DNA of 8,288 nt, taken from Actinomycetes bacterium. Lineage in GTDB: Bacteria; Actinomycetota; Acidimicrobiia; Acidimicrobiales; Palsa-688. Below are positions 1 through 5,977 of this stretch, piece by piece (within the stretch, counting starts at the first letter, position 1; each line of letters starts with the position of its first letter). The stretch lies in contig JAJZWW010000124.1 of the NCBI GenBank assembly GCA_021846485.1, forward strand, positions 1 through 8,288, read 5' to 3'. Below the pieces are notes generated by a model. That model did no database searches. It was not told where the DNA came from and saw only the letters and a list, made by a program, of their open reading frames with translations. The position numbers were made by a program, and so were the translations under genes.

Positions 1-1
1 C

Positions 2-772
2 GCCGAACGCGGCTGGCCCCGCCAGCGCTACGTCGTGTCGACCAAGCTGTTCTGGGGACTCGACGACTCGGTCAACATGCGCAACACGCTCAACCGCAAG
101 TACCTGTCCCAGGCGATCGACGGCTCGCTCGACCGCCTCGGCCTCGACTTCGTGGACCTCGTGTTCTGCCACCGGGCCGACCCCGAGACCCCGATCGAAG
201 AGACCGTGTGGGCGATGTCGGACATGGGCAGCCCCGGCAAGGCGCTCTACTGGGGCACCTCTGAATGGACCGCCGACGAGATCCGCGCCGCGTGGGAGAT
301 CGCCGATCGCCACCACCTCCACAAGCCGGTGATGGAACAGCCGCAGTACAACATCTTCACCCGCCGCCGCGTCGAGGAGGAGTACGCACGGCTCTACGAG
401 GACATCGGCACCGGCCTCACCACCTGGAGCCCCCTCGCCTCCGGGGTGCTCACCGGGAAGTACGTCGACGGGGTCCCCGAGGGCAGCCGCGGCTCCCTGC
501 CCGGCTACGAGTGGCTGCGCGACGCCCTCACCGACCCGGAGCGCAACAACGCGGTCCGAGAGCTCCAGAAGCTCGCCGAGTCGCTCGACGCCACCCTCGC
601 CCAGCTGGCCATCGCCTGGTGCGCCCGCAACCCCCACGTCTCCACGGTGATCACTGGGGCGAGCCGGGTCTCCCAGGTCCACGACAACCTCAACTCCCTC
701 CTGGTGATCGACCGCATCGACGACGGGGTGCTCGAGCGGATCGATGCGATCACCGCCGGCCTGGCGCACTGA
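2..772 (+). CDS. Aldo/keto reductase, Kv-beta/AKR6-like (5' end missing)
   Basis: NAD(P)H-dependent aldo/keto reductase, a cytosolic (alpha/beta)8 barrel that reduces aldehydes and ketones; the physiological substrate cannot be told from sequence. The reading frame is open from the first bases of the window, so the N-terminus, which carries the catalytic Asp and Tyr, lies outside it. About 256 residues remain. Counting from the first visible codon, the catalytic Lys is K15 in VVSTKLFWG and the active-site His is H57 in FCHRADP. YWGTSEW, EQPQYN, TWSPLASGVLTGKY and QLAIAWCARNP follow in the order typical of the family. The late ITGASRVSQVHDNL stretch matches the NADPH-binding segment of the Kv-beta (AKR6) subfamily. 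The helix before YWGTSEW reads DMGSPGK, where relatives usually have a charged or hydrophobic run such as LVRQGK; length is conserved, so this is probably only divergence. The gene ends in TGA inside a short repeat. The family call is firm; the function is generic. Confidence 0.93.
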   Translation, partial: AERGWPRQRYVVSTKLFWGLDDSVNMRNTLNRKYLSQAIDGSLDRLGLDFVDLVFCHRADPETPIEETVWAMSDMGSPGKALYWGTSEWTADEIRAAWEIADRHHLHKPVMEQPQYNIFTRRRVEEEYARLYEDIGTGLTTWSPLASGVLTGKYVDGVPEGSRGSLPGYEWLRDALTDPERNNAVRELQKLAESLDATLAQLAIAWCARNPHVSTVITGASRVSQVHDNLNSLLVIDRIDDGVLERIDAITAGLAH

Positions 773-814
773 GCCCGGGCCACCCGGCCTGGCGCACTGA
801 GCCCGGCGCACTGA
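759..814. repeat. 14-nt tandem repeat spanning the reductase stop codon
   Basis: Four consecutive 14-nt units: 759-772 and 787-800 are identical (GCCTGGCGCACTGA), 801-814 differs at one base (GCCCGGCGCACTGA), and 773-786 is degenerate. The first unit encodes the last residues and stop codon of the aldo/keto reductase, so the stop is copied downstream. This looks like a local slippage or duplication product. A function as backup stop codons is possible, because the TGA triplets at 770, 798 and 812 are all in the same frame, but it is not needed to explain the repeat. Confidence 0.7.
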
Positions 815-975
815 CTGAGCCGAGCTGAGCGGTTCTTTCGAGCGCCAGCCAGCCCGGCCACCCCCCCTGCACCCACCGGCCGCTCGGGCCGACCCCTCCC
901 GCCTGACGAACCCCAGCCCCACCCGACGGCCGGCCACCCCGGCCCGCCGACCGCTCGGGCCGACGTCAGGCGCGC

Positions 976-990
976 TACGGTCGAAGGTGG
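976..990 (+). promoter_or_regulatory. Possible -10 element and SD-like site before the response regulator
   Basis: TACGGT at 976-981 fits the actinobacterial TANNNT -10 pattern and would place the transcript start around 988, next to the ATG at 991. I see no convincing -35. AAGGTGG at 984-990 is purine-rich and could act as a ribosome binding site, but only for a GTG six bases downstream at 997, not for the ATG at 991. Either a nearly leaderless ATG start or an SD-led GTG start is possible. Confidence 0.4.
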
Positions 991-1665
991 ATGGACGTGG
1001 ACTCCGGGGCCGGGGCGGCCACCGTCGGGGGCAACCGGCGGGCTCTCGTGGTCGACGATCACGCCCTGTTCGCCGAAGCCCTGGCCCGGGTGCTGGACCT
1101 GCAGGGATTCGAGTGCACGGTCGCCGGCCTCCTCGACGTGGTAGCCGAGGTACACCGCCTACGGCCCCACCTGGTGCTGCTCGACGTCAACCTCGGCGGC
1201 ACCGACGGTCTCGACCTGGTCGAGCCAGCGGTGCGCAGCGGCGCCAAGGTGGTGATCGTGACCGGCACGCGCGACGAGGACCGCCTCGCCGTAGCGGCCG
1301 CTCTCGGGGCCTCCGGCTGGGTCGACAAGGCTTCGCCGCTCCCCGAGCTGGTCGAGGCTGCAAGCGCGGTGCTGGCAGGGCGCACGCTGTGGGACCCGGC
1401 GCTCCGCGGAGAGCTGGTCGAGCGGGGGCACCGCCAGCTCGCCAGGCGGGGCGAGCTGCGCTGGCGCTTCGACGGCCTCACGACCCGGGAGTGGGAGGTG
1501 CTCGAGCTGCTGGACCGGGGGCGCTCGGTGCCGGCGATCGGCCTGGAGCTGCGCATCTCGGTGCCGACCGTCCGGACCCACATCCGGGGGATCCTGGCAA
1601 AGCTGGACGTGTCGAGCCAGCTCGCCGCGGTGGCACTCTACGACGAGAGGCGCCGCCTCGGGTGA
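991..1665 (+). CDS. Response regulator, NarL/FixJ type (REC + LuxR HTH)
   Basis: Two-component response regulator and transcription factor of 224 residues, the usual length for the NarL family. The receiver domain covers about residues 17-130. The acidic pair is D22-D23, the phospho-acceptor is D65 in LVLLDVNL, the switch Thr is T91 in VIVTGT, and the conserved Lys is K113 in GWVDKAS. A linker leads to a C-terminal LuxR-type helix-turn-helix at about 163-218 (LTTREWEVLELL, then VPTVRTHIRGILAKL). All phosphorylation residues are present, so it should be active. It faces the histidine kinase gene at 1678-3336 tail-to-tail with 12 bp between the stops, so that kinase is the likely partner. The start is uncertain by two codons: ATG 991 suits a near-leaderless transcript, while GTG 997 has a well-spaced AAGGTGG. 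The target genes are not identifiable here. Confidence 0.92.
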   Translation: MDVDSGAGAATVGGNRRALVVDDHALFAEALARVLDLQGFECTVAGLLDVVAEVHRLRPHLVLLDVNLGGTDGLDLVEPAVRSGAKVVIVTGTRDEDRLAVAAALGASGWVDKASPLPELVEAASAVLAGRTLWDPALRGELVERGHRQLARRGELRWRFDGLTTREWEVLELLDRGRSVPAIGLELRISVPTVRTHIRGILAKLDVSSQLAAVALYDERRRLG

Positions 1666-1677
1666 CCCGCGCCCTAC

Positions 1678-3336
1678 CTACCGAGGACCCACGCTGGTGA
1701 CGTGGCTGGCGACGGCCCCGCCGGTCCGGGTGGCGGGACCGCGCTTGTCGTCGAGGCCCCGCAGCACCATCTCGACGGTCAGGCCCTGCTGGCCGATCGG
1801 GCGGCCCGGGTCTGTCGGGTACAGGCAGAAACGCCCCATGTTGGCCTCGACCATCGACTTGCACTGAGGGAGACCGAGCCCACTCCCCATGGTCCGCCCG
1901 ATGCTGGTCCCCCGCCATCCTGGCGTCAGAGCTTTGGCCGGATCGCGCACCCCGGGCCCGTGGTCGGAGACCAGGACCTGGACCCCCGCCTTGTCCCCCA
2001 CCATCACCTGGTGGACCTGGACGGCGACCGGCGATCCCGAAGCGTACGCCGCCGCATTCGCGAGGAGGTTGTTGAGCGCCAGGGCGAAGTGGTCCGGCCG
2101 GCCCCAGGCGACGAGACCGGGTTCGATGCTCGTCACCACCGGCTGTACTTGACCCTTGCGGATCGACACCGTCCGCTCGACGACGTCACCGATGGCGAAC
2201 CACCGGGGGGGCCCGGCGTCGGCGACCAACTGGGACTGCAGCCCGAGGATCTGCTCCTGGGCGGCTATGGCGAGACGCCTGGTCTCGGATGGGTCTTCGG
2301 CGACCCGCGGGTCCTGGAGGAGCACCAAGGCGGCGCTGACCGCGCTCAGCGACGCGTTCAGGTCGTGGTGGAGCCCCTTCTGCGTGCGCCTGGTGTCTTC
2401 CAGTTGCGACTCGGCAACTTGCCGGAGCCGCTGGCCCCGGGCCGAGCCGGCGACCACCGTCTCGATGGCCCTACCCAGGTCCACCGTGGTCGCCAAGGCG
2501 AGCGGCAACGCGCCGCCGAGCAGCACCAGGGAGGGTAGCGCCGCAGGCGCGGGAGCGCCTGACAACTCGGGGGCGAGGGCCGCCGACGCCGCCGACAGGC
2601 CGATGGCGAGCAGCTCACCCGCCAGTGCGAAGTCGACCAGCCGGCGGCTCGACCAGGCCCTGAGGAGGCACCAACCGGCTCCGGCGACCCCGCAGGCAGC
2701 GGTCATCAAGCTCCCGGCTCCCAGGCCGGGTAGCGGCTGGGCCCGCAGCAGGCCGCCGAGCGGGGAGAGCCCGGTGGCCAGGCTCAGGCCGACCGCGCCA
2801 GCGAGGGACAGGACGATCGCCCTCACGGGGCTCACCGCTGATCGGAGGTCGGCGCGGCGGGCACTGCCGACGACCACCAGCACGGCCGCCGCAGCGAACG
2901 GCCCCAACGCGCTCGCCACCGCGACCAGCGATCCGTCGGCCCGGCCGTCGGTGACGACGACCGCCGGCATGGTGACGAGGGTGGAGAGAAGGGTCACTGC
3001 GGCGGAGAACGCCGCCCTGGGCTCTCCTGCCAGCCTCCAGCGCGCGGCCAGCAGCAGGGTGCTGGCCAGCAGCAAGACGGCGGCGACGTTGGTGATCGCC
3101 ACCACCGCGCTGCGGGCCTCGTGGGCGCTGGTGACGAACTGCCCGACGCCGAGCAGCCCGGCCACTACTGCCACCAACGCCATGGCCACGCCGCCCGAGA
3201 GGACGGCATGGTCGGCGACCTCGTCGATCTCCTCGGGGGCCGGGTGGCCGATGACCGACCAGGCCGGGGAGGTCGGGTCGGGGAGGCGATCACCGCGGTC
3301 GCCCGAGCGCCGGGTGGCGACAGCAGTGGCGGTCAC
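1678..3336 (-). CDS. Membrane sensor histidine kinase
   Basis: Sensor histidine kinase of 552 residues in the cytoplasmic membrane. Residues about 46-286 contain roughly eight hydrophobic segments joined by short loops, with no large extracytoplasmic domain, so sensing is probably within or near the membrane. The H-box is RTQKGLHHDLNASLS; H324, followed by D325, is the likely phosphorylated residue. The ATPase domain has an N-box (LNNLLANAAAYA, key N427), a G1 box (SDHGPGV, D458) and a G2 box (GSGLGL, 484-489), so catalysis looks intact. The N-box resembles HisKA-type kinases rather than the NarX/HPK7 kinases that usually pair with NarL regulators. The GTG start at 3336 has no Shine-Dalgarno but sits 8 nt after a -10-like hexamer, which supports it. 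Its stop is 12 bp from that of the convergent response regulator at 991-1665, the presumed partner. The signal sensed is unknown. Confidence 0.92.
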   Translation of the reverse strand: MTATAVATRRSGDRGDRLPDPTSPAWSVIGHPAPEEIDEVADHAVLSGGVAMALVAVVAGLLGVGQFVTSAHEARSAVVAITNVAAVLLLASTLLLAARWRLAGEPRAAFSAAVTLLSTLVTMPAVVVTDGRADGSLVAVASALGPFAAAAVLVVVGSARRADLRSAVSPVRAIVLSLAGAVGLSLATGLSPLGGLLRAQPLPGLGAGSLMTAACGVAGAGWCLLRAWSSRRLVDFALAGELLAIGLSAASAALAPELSGAPAPAALPSLVLLGGALPLALATTVDLGRAIETVVAGSARGQRLRQVAESQLEDTRRTQKGLHHDLNASLSAVSAALVLLQDPRVAEDPSETRRLAIAAQEQILGLQSQLVADAGPPRWFAIGDVVERTVSIRKGQVQPVVTSIEPGLVAWGRPDHFALALNNLLANAAAYASGSPVAVQVHQVMVGDKAGVQVLVSDHGPGVRDPAKALTPGWRGTSIGRTMGSGLGLPQCKSMVEANMGRFCLYPTDPGRPIGQQGLTVEMVLRGLDDKRGPATRTGGAVASHVTSVGPR

Positions 3337-3344
3337 GAGACAGA

Positions 3345-3373
3345 TTTGTACCGTGGGCCACGGGTGCTTCCAA
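3345..3373 (-). promoter_or_regulatory. Sigma70-like promoter of the histidine kinase, likely leaderless
   Basis: On the minus strand, TTGGAA (3373-3368) and TACAAA (3350-3345) are separated by exactly 17 bp. The GTG start codon of the kinase begins 8 nt after the -10, so transcription should start within about two bases of the GTG. No Shine-Dalgarno is visible between them. The short A/T-rich patch stands out against the surrounding GC-rich sequence. Confidence 0.6.
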
Positions 3374-3477
3374 GCGCTAGCCGCGGTAGGGCGAAATCAC
3401 CGAAAGGCAGGCATTCTGCTCAGGCCTGGCCCTCCCCGTCCGATGAGCCTCCCCCGCAGGCCGCCGACCGGCCCGTT

Positions 3478-3491
3478 CCGGACCCGTCCGG
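3478..3491 (-). terminator. Weak hairpin just after the MFS stop codon
   Basis: CCGGA (3478-3482) and TCCGG (3487-3491) form a 5-bp stem with a 4-nt loop directly after the TAG of the exporter gene. No U-run follows on the minus strand, so it is at best a weak or factor-assisted terminator. The 155-bp gap 3337-3491 otherwise holds only the kinase promoter. Confidence 0.25.
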
Positions 3492-5147
3492 CTAGCCCTG
3501 GCGTCCCAGCCCCGGGTCCACCTGCTCCATCGCCGACCCCACCCCGGGCAACGCGCCCCCCGGGGCCTCCCCGGCCAGCGGGGCGCCCTCCAGCACTGCT
3601 GCTCTGGCACCGGCATGCTCCCCGCTGGAGCGCAGCGACAGCTCCGGTAGCAGCCAGCTGAGCAGGAAAGCCACCGCCCCGATCGGCACGGCCACCACGA
3701 AGACGGTGTCGATGCTCGAGGCGTAGGCGGCTTTCACTCCGTGGAGTACAGCGGGGGGGACGTGGGTCAGGCGGGCCGGGCTGACCGACGCGCCGAGCCC
3801 CTTCGGCACGCGGAGGCCGCGCAGGTCCCGGGCGAGGCGCGACTGGAGGACGTTGGCGAATATCGCCCCGAAGATCGCCGCACCGAACGAGCCGCCGATC
3901 GAGCGGAAGAACGTCGCGCCAGCGGTCGCCACTCCCAGCTCGCTGCGCTCGACGGCGTTCTGCACGGCGATGACCAGAACCTGCATGACCCCGCCGAGGC
4001 CGAGACCCATGACCGCCATGTACAGGGCCATCAACGCCGTCGACGTCGACGCGTCGACGGTGGAAAGCAGGTACAGCCCGAGGGTCATGACCGCCGTCCC
4101 GGCGACGGGGAAGACCTTGTAGCGGCCCCAACGGCTGATGAGGAACCCCGAGACGATCGAGGTGAACAGCAGGCCGCCCATGAGCGGCAGCAGCTGCAGC
4201 CCCGAGACCGTCGGGTCGACGCCCTTGGCGACCTGGAGGAACACCGGCAGGAAGGTGACCGCGCCGAACAGCGCGAAGCCGACGACGAAGCCGACGGCGC
4301 TGGCCGCTGCGAAAGTCCGGTTGGCGAAGAGCCGGAGGGGCAGGATGGGCTCGGCCGCCCGCCGCTCCACTACCGCCCACGCGACCAGCAGCACCACGCC
4401 GGCCACGCCGAGCACGGCGATGGGGAGCGAGCCCCACCCGTAGGTGGTGCCGCCGAGGCTCACCAACAGCACCAACGCCGTCACCCCGAGCGACAGCAGG
4501 ATCGTTCCCCGGTAGTCGATCGCCCGCTGCACTCGGCTCAGGTTGCCCGGCAGGACCGCCGCGGTCACCACGAGCGCGAGGAAGCCGAGCGGGACGTTGA
4601 GGTAGAAGACCCACCGCCAGCTGGCGTCCTGGGTGAGGAAGCCGCCGAGGAGCGGCCCGATGACGGTGGTGACCGCGAACACCGCCCCGAACAGCCCCTG
4701 GTACTTGCCCCGCTCGCGGGGCTCGACGACGTCACCGACGATCGCCTGGGCGCCGACCATCAGCCCGCCGGCGCCGAGGCCCTGCACGCCCCGGAAGACG
4801 ATCAGCATGCCCAGCGTCTGGCTGAGACCGGAGAGGGCTGAGCCGATGAGGAAGATGACGATCGACGCCTGGAAGAACTGCTTGCGGCCGTAGAGGTCCC
4901 CCAGCTTCCCCCACAGGGGCGTGGACACCGTGGAGGTCAGCAGGTAGGCGGTGACGATCCAGGCGATGTGGGAAGCCCCGCCGAGGTCCCCGACGATCGT
5001 CGGAAGGGCCGTGGAGACCACGGTCTGGTCGAGCGCGGCGAGCAGCATCCCGAGCATCAGCGCCCCGATGATCAGCAGCACCCGCCGGCGGTCGAGGTGC
5101 GGCAGTGAGCCACCGCCGGGCCCGGGGGCCTCGAGGACCTCGGTCAC
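3492..5147 (-). CDS. MFS drug exporter, DHA2 (14-TM, EmrB/QacA-like)
   Basis: Proton-driven multidrug exporter of the major facilitator superfamily, DHA2 family, 551 residues with about 14 membrane segments. The family signature LDQTVVSTALPTI is at about residues 39-51 in TM1. Motif A (GKLGDLYGRK) is at 80-89, motif B (RGVQGLGAGG) at about 119-128 and the antiporter motif C region (VIGPLLGG) at about 162-169, followed by WRWVFYLNVP. The last membrane segment ends near 502, leaving a Gly/Ala-rich cytoplasmic tail of about 49 residues. The start is set at GTG 5147: its GTGA overlaps the TGA of the upstream tetR-type gene by 4 nt, and GGGAG at 5158-5154 lies six bases before it. The frame stays open upstream, but that sequence overlaps the repressor gene. 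Co-transcription with the repressor suggests inducible efflux; substrates cannot be predicted. Confidence 0.94.
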   Translation of the reverse strand: MTEVLEAPGPGGGSLPHLDRRRVLLIIGALMLGMLLAALDQTVVSTALPTIVGDLGGASHIAWIVTAYLLTSTVSTPLWGKLGDLYGRKQFFQASIVIFLIGSALSGLSQTLGMLIVFRGVQGLGAGGLMVGAQAIVGDVVEPRERGKYQGLFGAVFAVTTVIGPLLGGFLTQDASWRWVFYLNVPLGFLALVVTAAVLPGNLSRVQRAIDYRGTILLSLGVTALVLLVSLGGTTYGWGSLPIAVLGVAGVVLLVAWAVVERRAAEPILPLRLFANRTFAAASAVGFVVGFALFGAVTFLPVFLQVAKGVDPTVSGLQLLPLMGGLLFTSIVSGFLISRWGRYKVFPVAGTAVMTLGLYLLSTVDASTSTALMALYMAVMGLGLGGVMQVLVIAVQNAVERSELGVATAGATFFRSIGGSFGAAIFGAIFANVLQSRLARDLRGLRVPKGLGASVSPARLTHVPPAVLHGVKAAYASSIDTVFVVAVPIGAVAFLLSWLLPELSLRSSGEHAGARAAVLEGAPLAGEAPGGALPGVGSAMEQVDPGLGRQG

Positions 5148-5803
5148 CGCTCGCTCCCGGCGGGCTCCGCCACTCCGGCCAGGCCAGCGCCGACCGCCCC
5201 GAGATGGTCGGCCAGGACCCGGTCGAGCCGGTCGCGCCCCCCCGTACGGCACCAGGACATCAGCGCGACCCGGCCCGCAGCGAGCACGCAGGCGACGACG
5301 AGAGCGGCGTGGCTGCCGGGTAGGCGGTCGGCCACCTTCCGGCCGGCCAGCGACTCGGTGAGCGCTCGCTCGAGGTCCCCGAACCGGCTCACCTGGTGGG
5401 CCACCAGGTGGGGGTCGGCACCGACCACCCGCAGGCGGTCGAGGAGCTCGGCCGGGCCCACGTCGGAGGGCATCAGCGTCTCGAGCACGGTGACCCTGAG
5501 GGCCTCGAATGCCGGCTCCTCGTCGGGCCGGGAGCGCAGCCGCTCGACCATCTCCGCGGTCTTCGCCGGGTCGTAGCCGACGACGGCGTCCTCCTTGGTG
5601 GGGAAGTAGTTGAAGAAGGTCCGGGGGGACACGCCGGCGGCCGCGGCGATCTCCTCGGCGGTGACCGAGTGCAGCCCCCGCTCGCCCACGAGGGCGACGG
5701 CCGCCCGTCGGAGGGAGGAGCGGGTCTCGCGCTTCTTACGCTCCCTGACGGTGTCGGTCCTGCTGACCGTGTCGGTGCTGCACTCGTCGAGGGTGGTGGG
5801 CAC
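5144..5803 (-). CDS. TetR-family transcriptional repressor of the efflux pair
   Basis: TetR-family DNA-binding regulator, 219 residues from GTG 5803. A basic stretch (RERKKRETRSSLRRAA) leads into the N-terminal helix-turn-helix at about residues 48-74, with TAEEIAAAAGVSPRTFFNYFPTKEDA being closely canonical (the Phe-Phe-x-Tyr-Phe core marks the recognition helix). The C-terminal ligand-binding domain is helical and diverse, so the inducer is unknown. The start is chosen because GTG 5803 lies 7 nt after a good -10 (TACGCT). The frame extends upstream to 5890, but that would run through the promoter and operator. The gene overlaps the MFS exporter by 4 nt. A perfect inverted repeat in its own promoter strongly suggests autorepression, with the exporter co-regulated. 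A perfect 21-bp palindrome (5390-5410) lies in the coding region, probably by codon coincidence. Confidence 0.93.
   Translation of the reverse strand: MPTTLDECSTDTVSRTDTVRERKKRETRSSLRRAAVALVGERGLHSVTAEEIAAAAGVSPRTFFNYFPTKEDAVVGYDPAKTAEMVERLRSRPDEEPAFEALRVTVLETLMPSDVGPAELLDRLRVVGADPHLVAHQVSRFGDLERALTESLAGRKVADRLPGSHAALVVACVLAAGRVALMSWCRTGGRDRLDRVLADHLGAVGAGLAGVAEPAGSER
5154..5158 (-). promoter_or_regulatory. Shine-Dalgarno of the MFS exporter inside the repressor gene
   Basis: GGGAG on the minus strand (5158-5154), six bases before GTG 5147. It lies within the last codons of the tetR-type gene and fixes the exporter start. With the 4-nt GTGA stop/start overlap it indicates translational coupling of repressor and exporter. 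Confidence 0.65.
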
Positions 5804-5810
5804 GGTGGGC

Positions 5811-5838
5811 AGCGTAGCCCAGCTTGCACTCCCTGCAA
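5811..5838 (-). promoter_or_regulatory. Promoter of the tetR-MFS operon
   Basis: On the minus strand, TTGCAG (5838-5833) and TACGCT (5816-5811) are separated by 16 bp. The GTG start of the repressor follows the -10 by 7 nt, so the transcript would begin at or one base before the start codon, with no room for a Shine-Dalgarno. The -35 is embedded in the operator palindrome. Confidence 0.65.
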
Positions 5839-5839
5839 G
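5823..5839. promoter_or_regulatory. Candidate TetR operator (17-bp inverted repeat)
   Basis: Forward-strand CTTGCACTCCCTGCAAG has perfect 6-bp arms (CTTGCA/TGCAAG) around a 5-bp spacer. One arm overlaps the -35 hexamer and the rest fills the spacer between -35 and -10, so a bound dimer would block RNA polymerase. Size, symmetry and placement are those of a TetR-type autoregulatory operator. The assignment to this repressor is inferred from position. Confidence 0.72.
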
Positions 5840-5942
5840 ATTACCTCGTGGGGTGATCGCCGCCACCGGCCGCCCGCGACCAGCCGCCACCCGCCGCCGG
5901 CCGCGACCACGCCACCCACCTCGCCCACGCCGCTCACCCCGA

Positions 5943-5956
5943 CCGGCGGACGCCGG
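5943..5956 (-). terminator. Possible hairpin downstream of the PBP2 gene
   Basis: CCGGCG (5943-5948) and CGCCGG (5951-5956) can form a compact stem about 20 bp after the PBP2 stop codon on the minus strand. There is no U-run, and GC-rich sequence gives such hairpins easily, so this is weak. Apart from the tetR promoter and operator, the 174-bp gap 5804-5977 shows nothing else. Confidence 0.25.
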
Positions 5957-5977
5957 CCTGGCCGCGTCCCCCTCAGC

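Noticed and set aside
205..255. Unusual MGSPG segment before YWGTSEW in the reductase, as a possible pair of compensating frameshifts
   Set aside because: Segment length equals that of relatives and flanking residues are in frame, so ordinary divergence is simpler; raw reads would be needed to claim an error.
880..964. Direct repeat CCGCTCGGGCCGAC at 880-893 and 951-964 upstream of the response regulator
   Set aside because: Possible paired binding sites, but the unit is pure GC-rich sequence in a GC-rich gap with no symmetry and no fixed relation to a promoter, so chance is a fair explanation.
2156..3661. A 501-codon open frame on the plus strand over the kinase
   Set aside because: Its composition is Ala/Ser/Pro/Arg/Thr-rich with no recognisable domain, and it is antisense to a kinase with intact motifs; it also runs across the kinase promoter and into the exporter gene.
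4037..4060. GTCGAC-rich imperfect palindrome within the MFS gene
   Set aside because: It lies in a loop coding for Thr-Val-Asp-Ala-Ser-Thr and is explained by GTC, GAC and ACG codon repetition.
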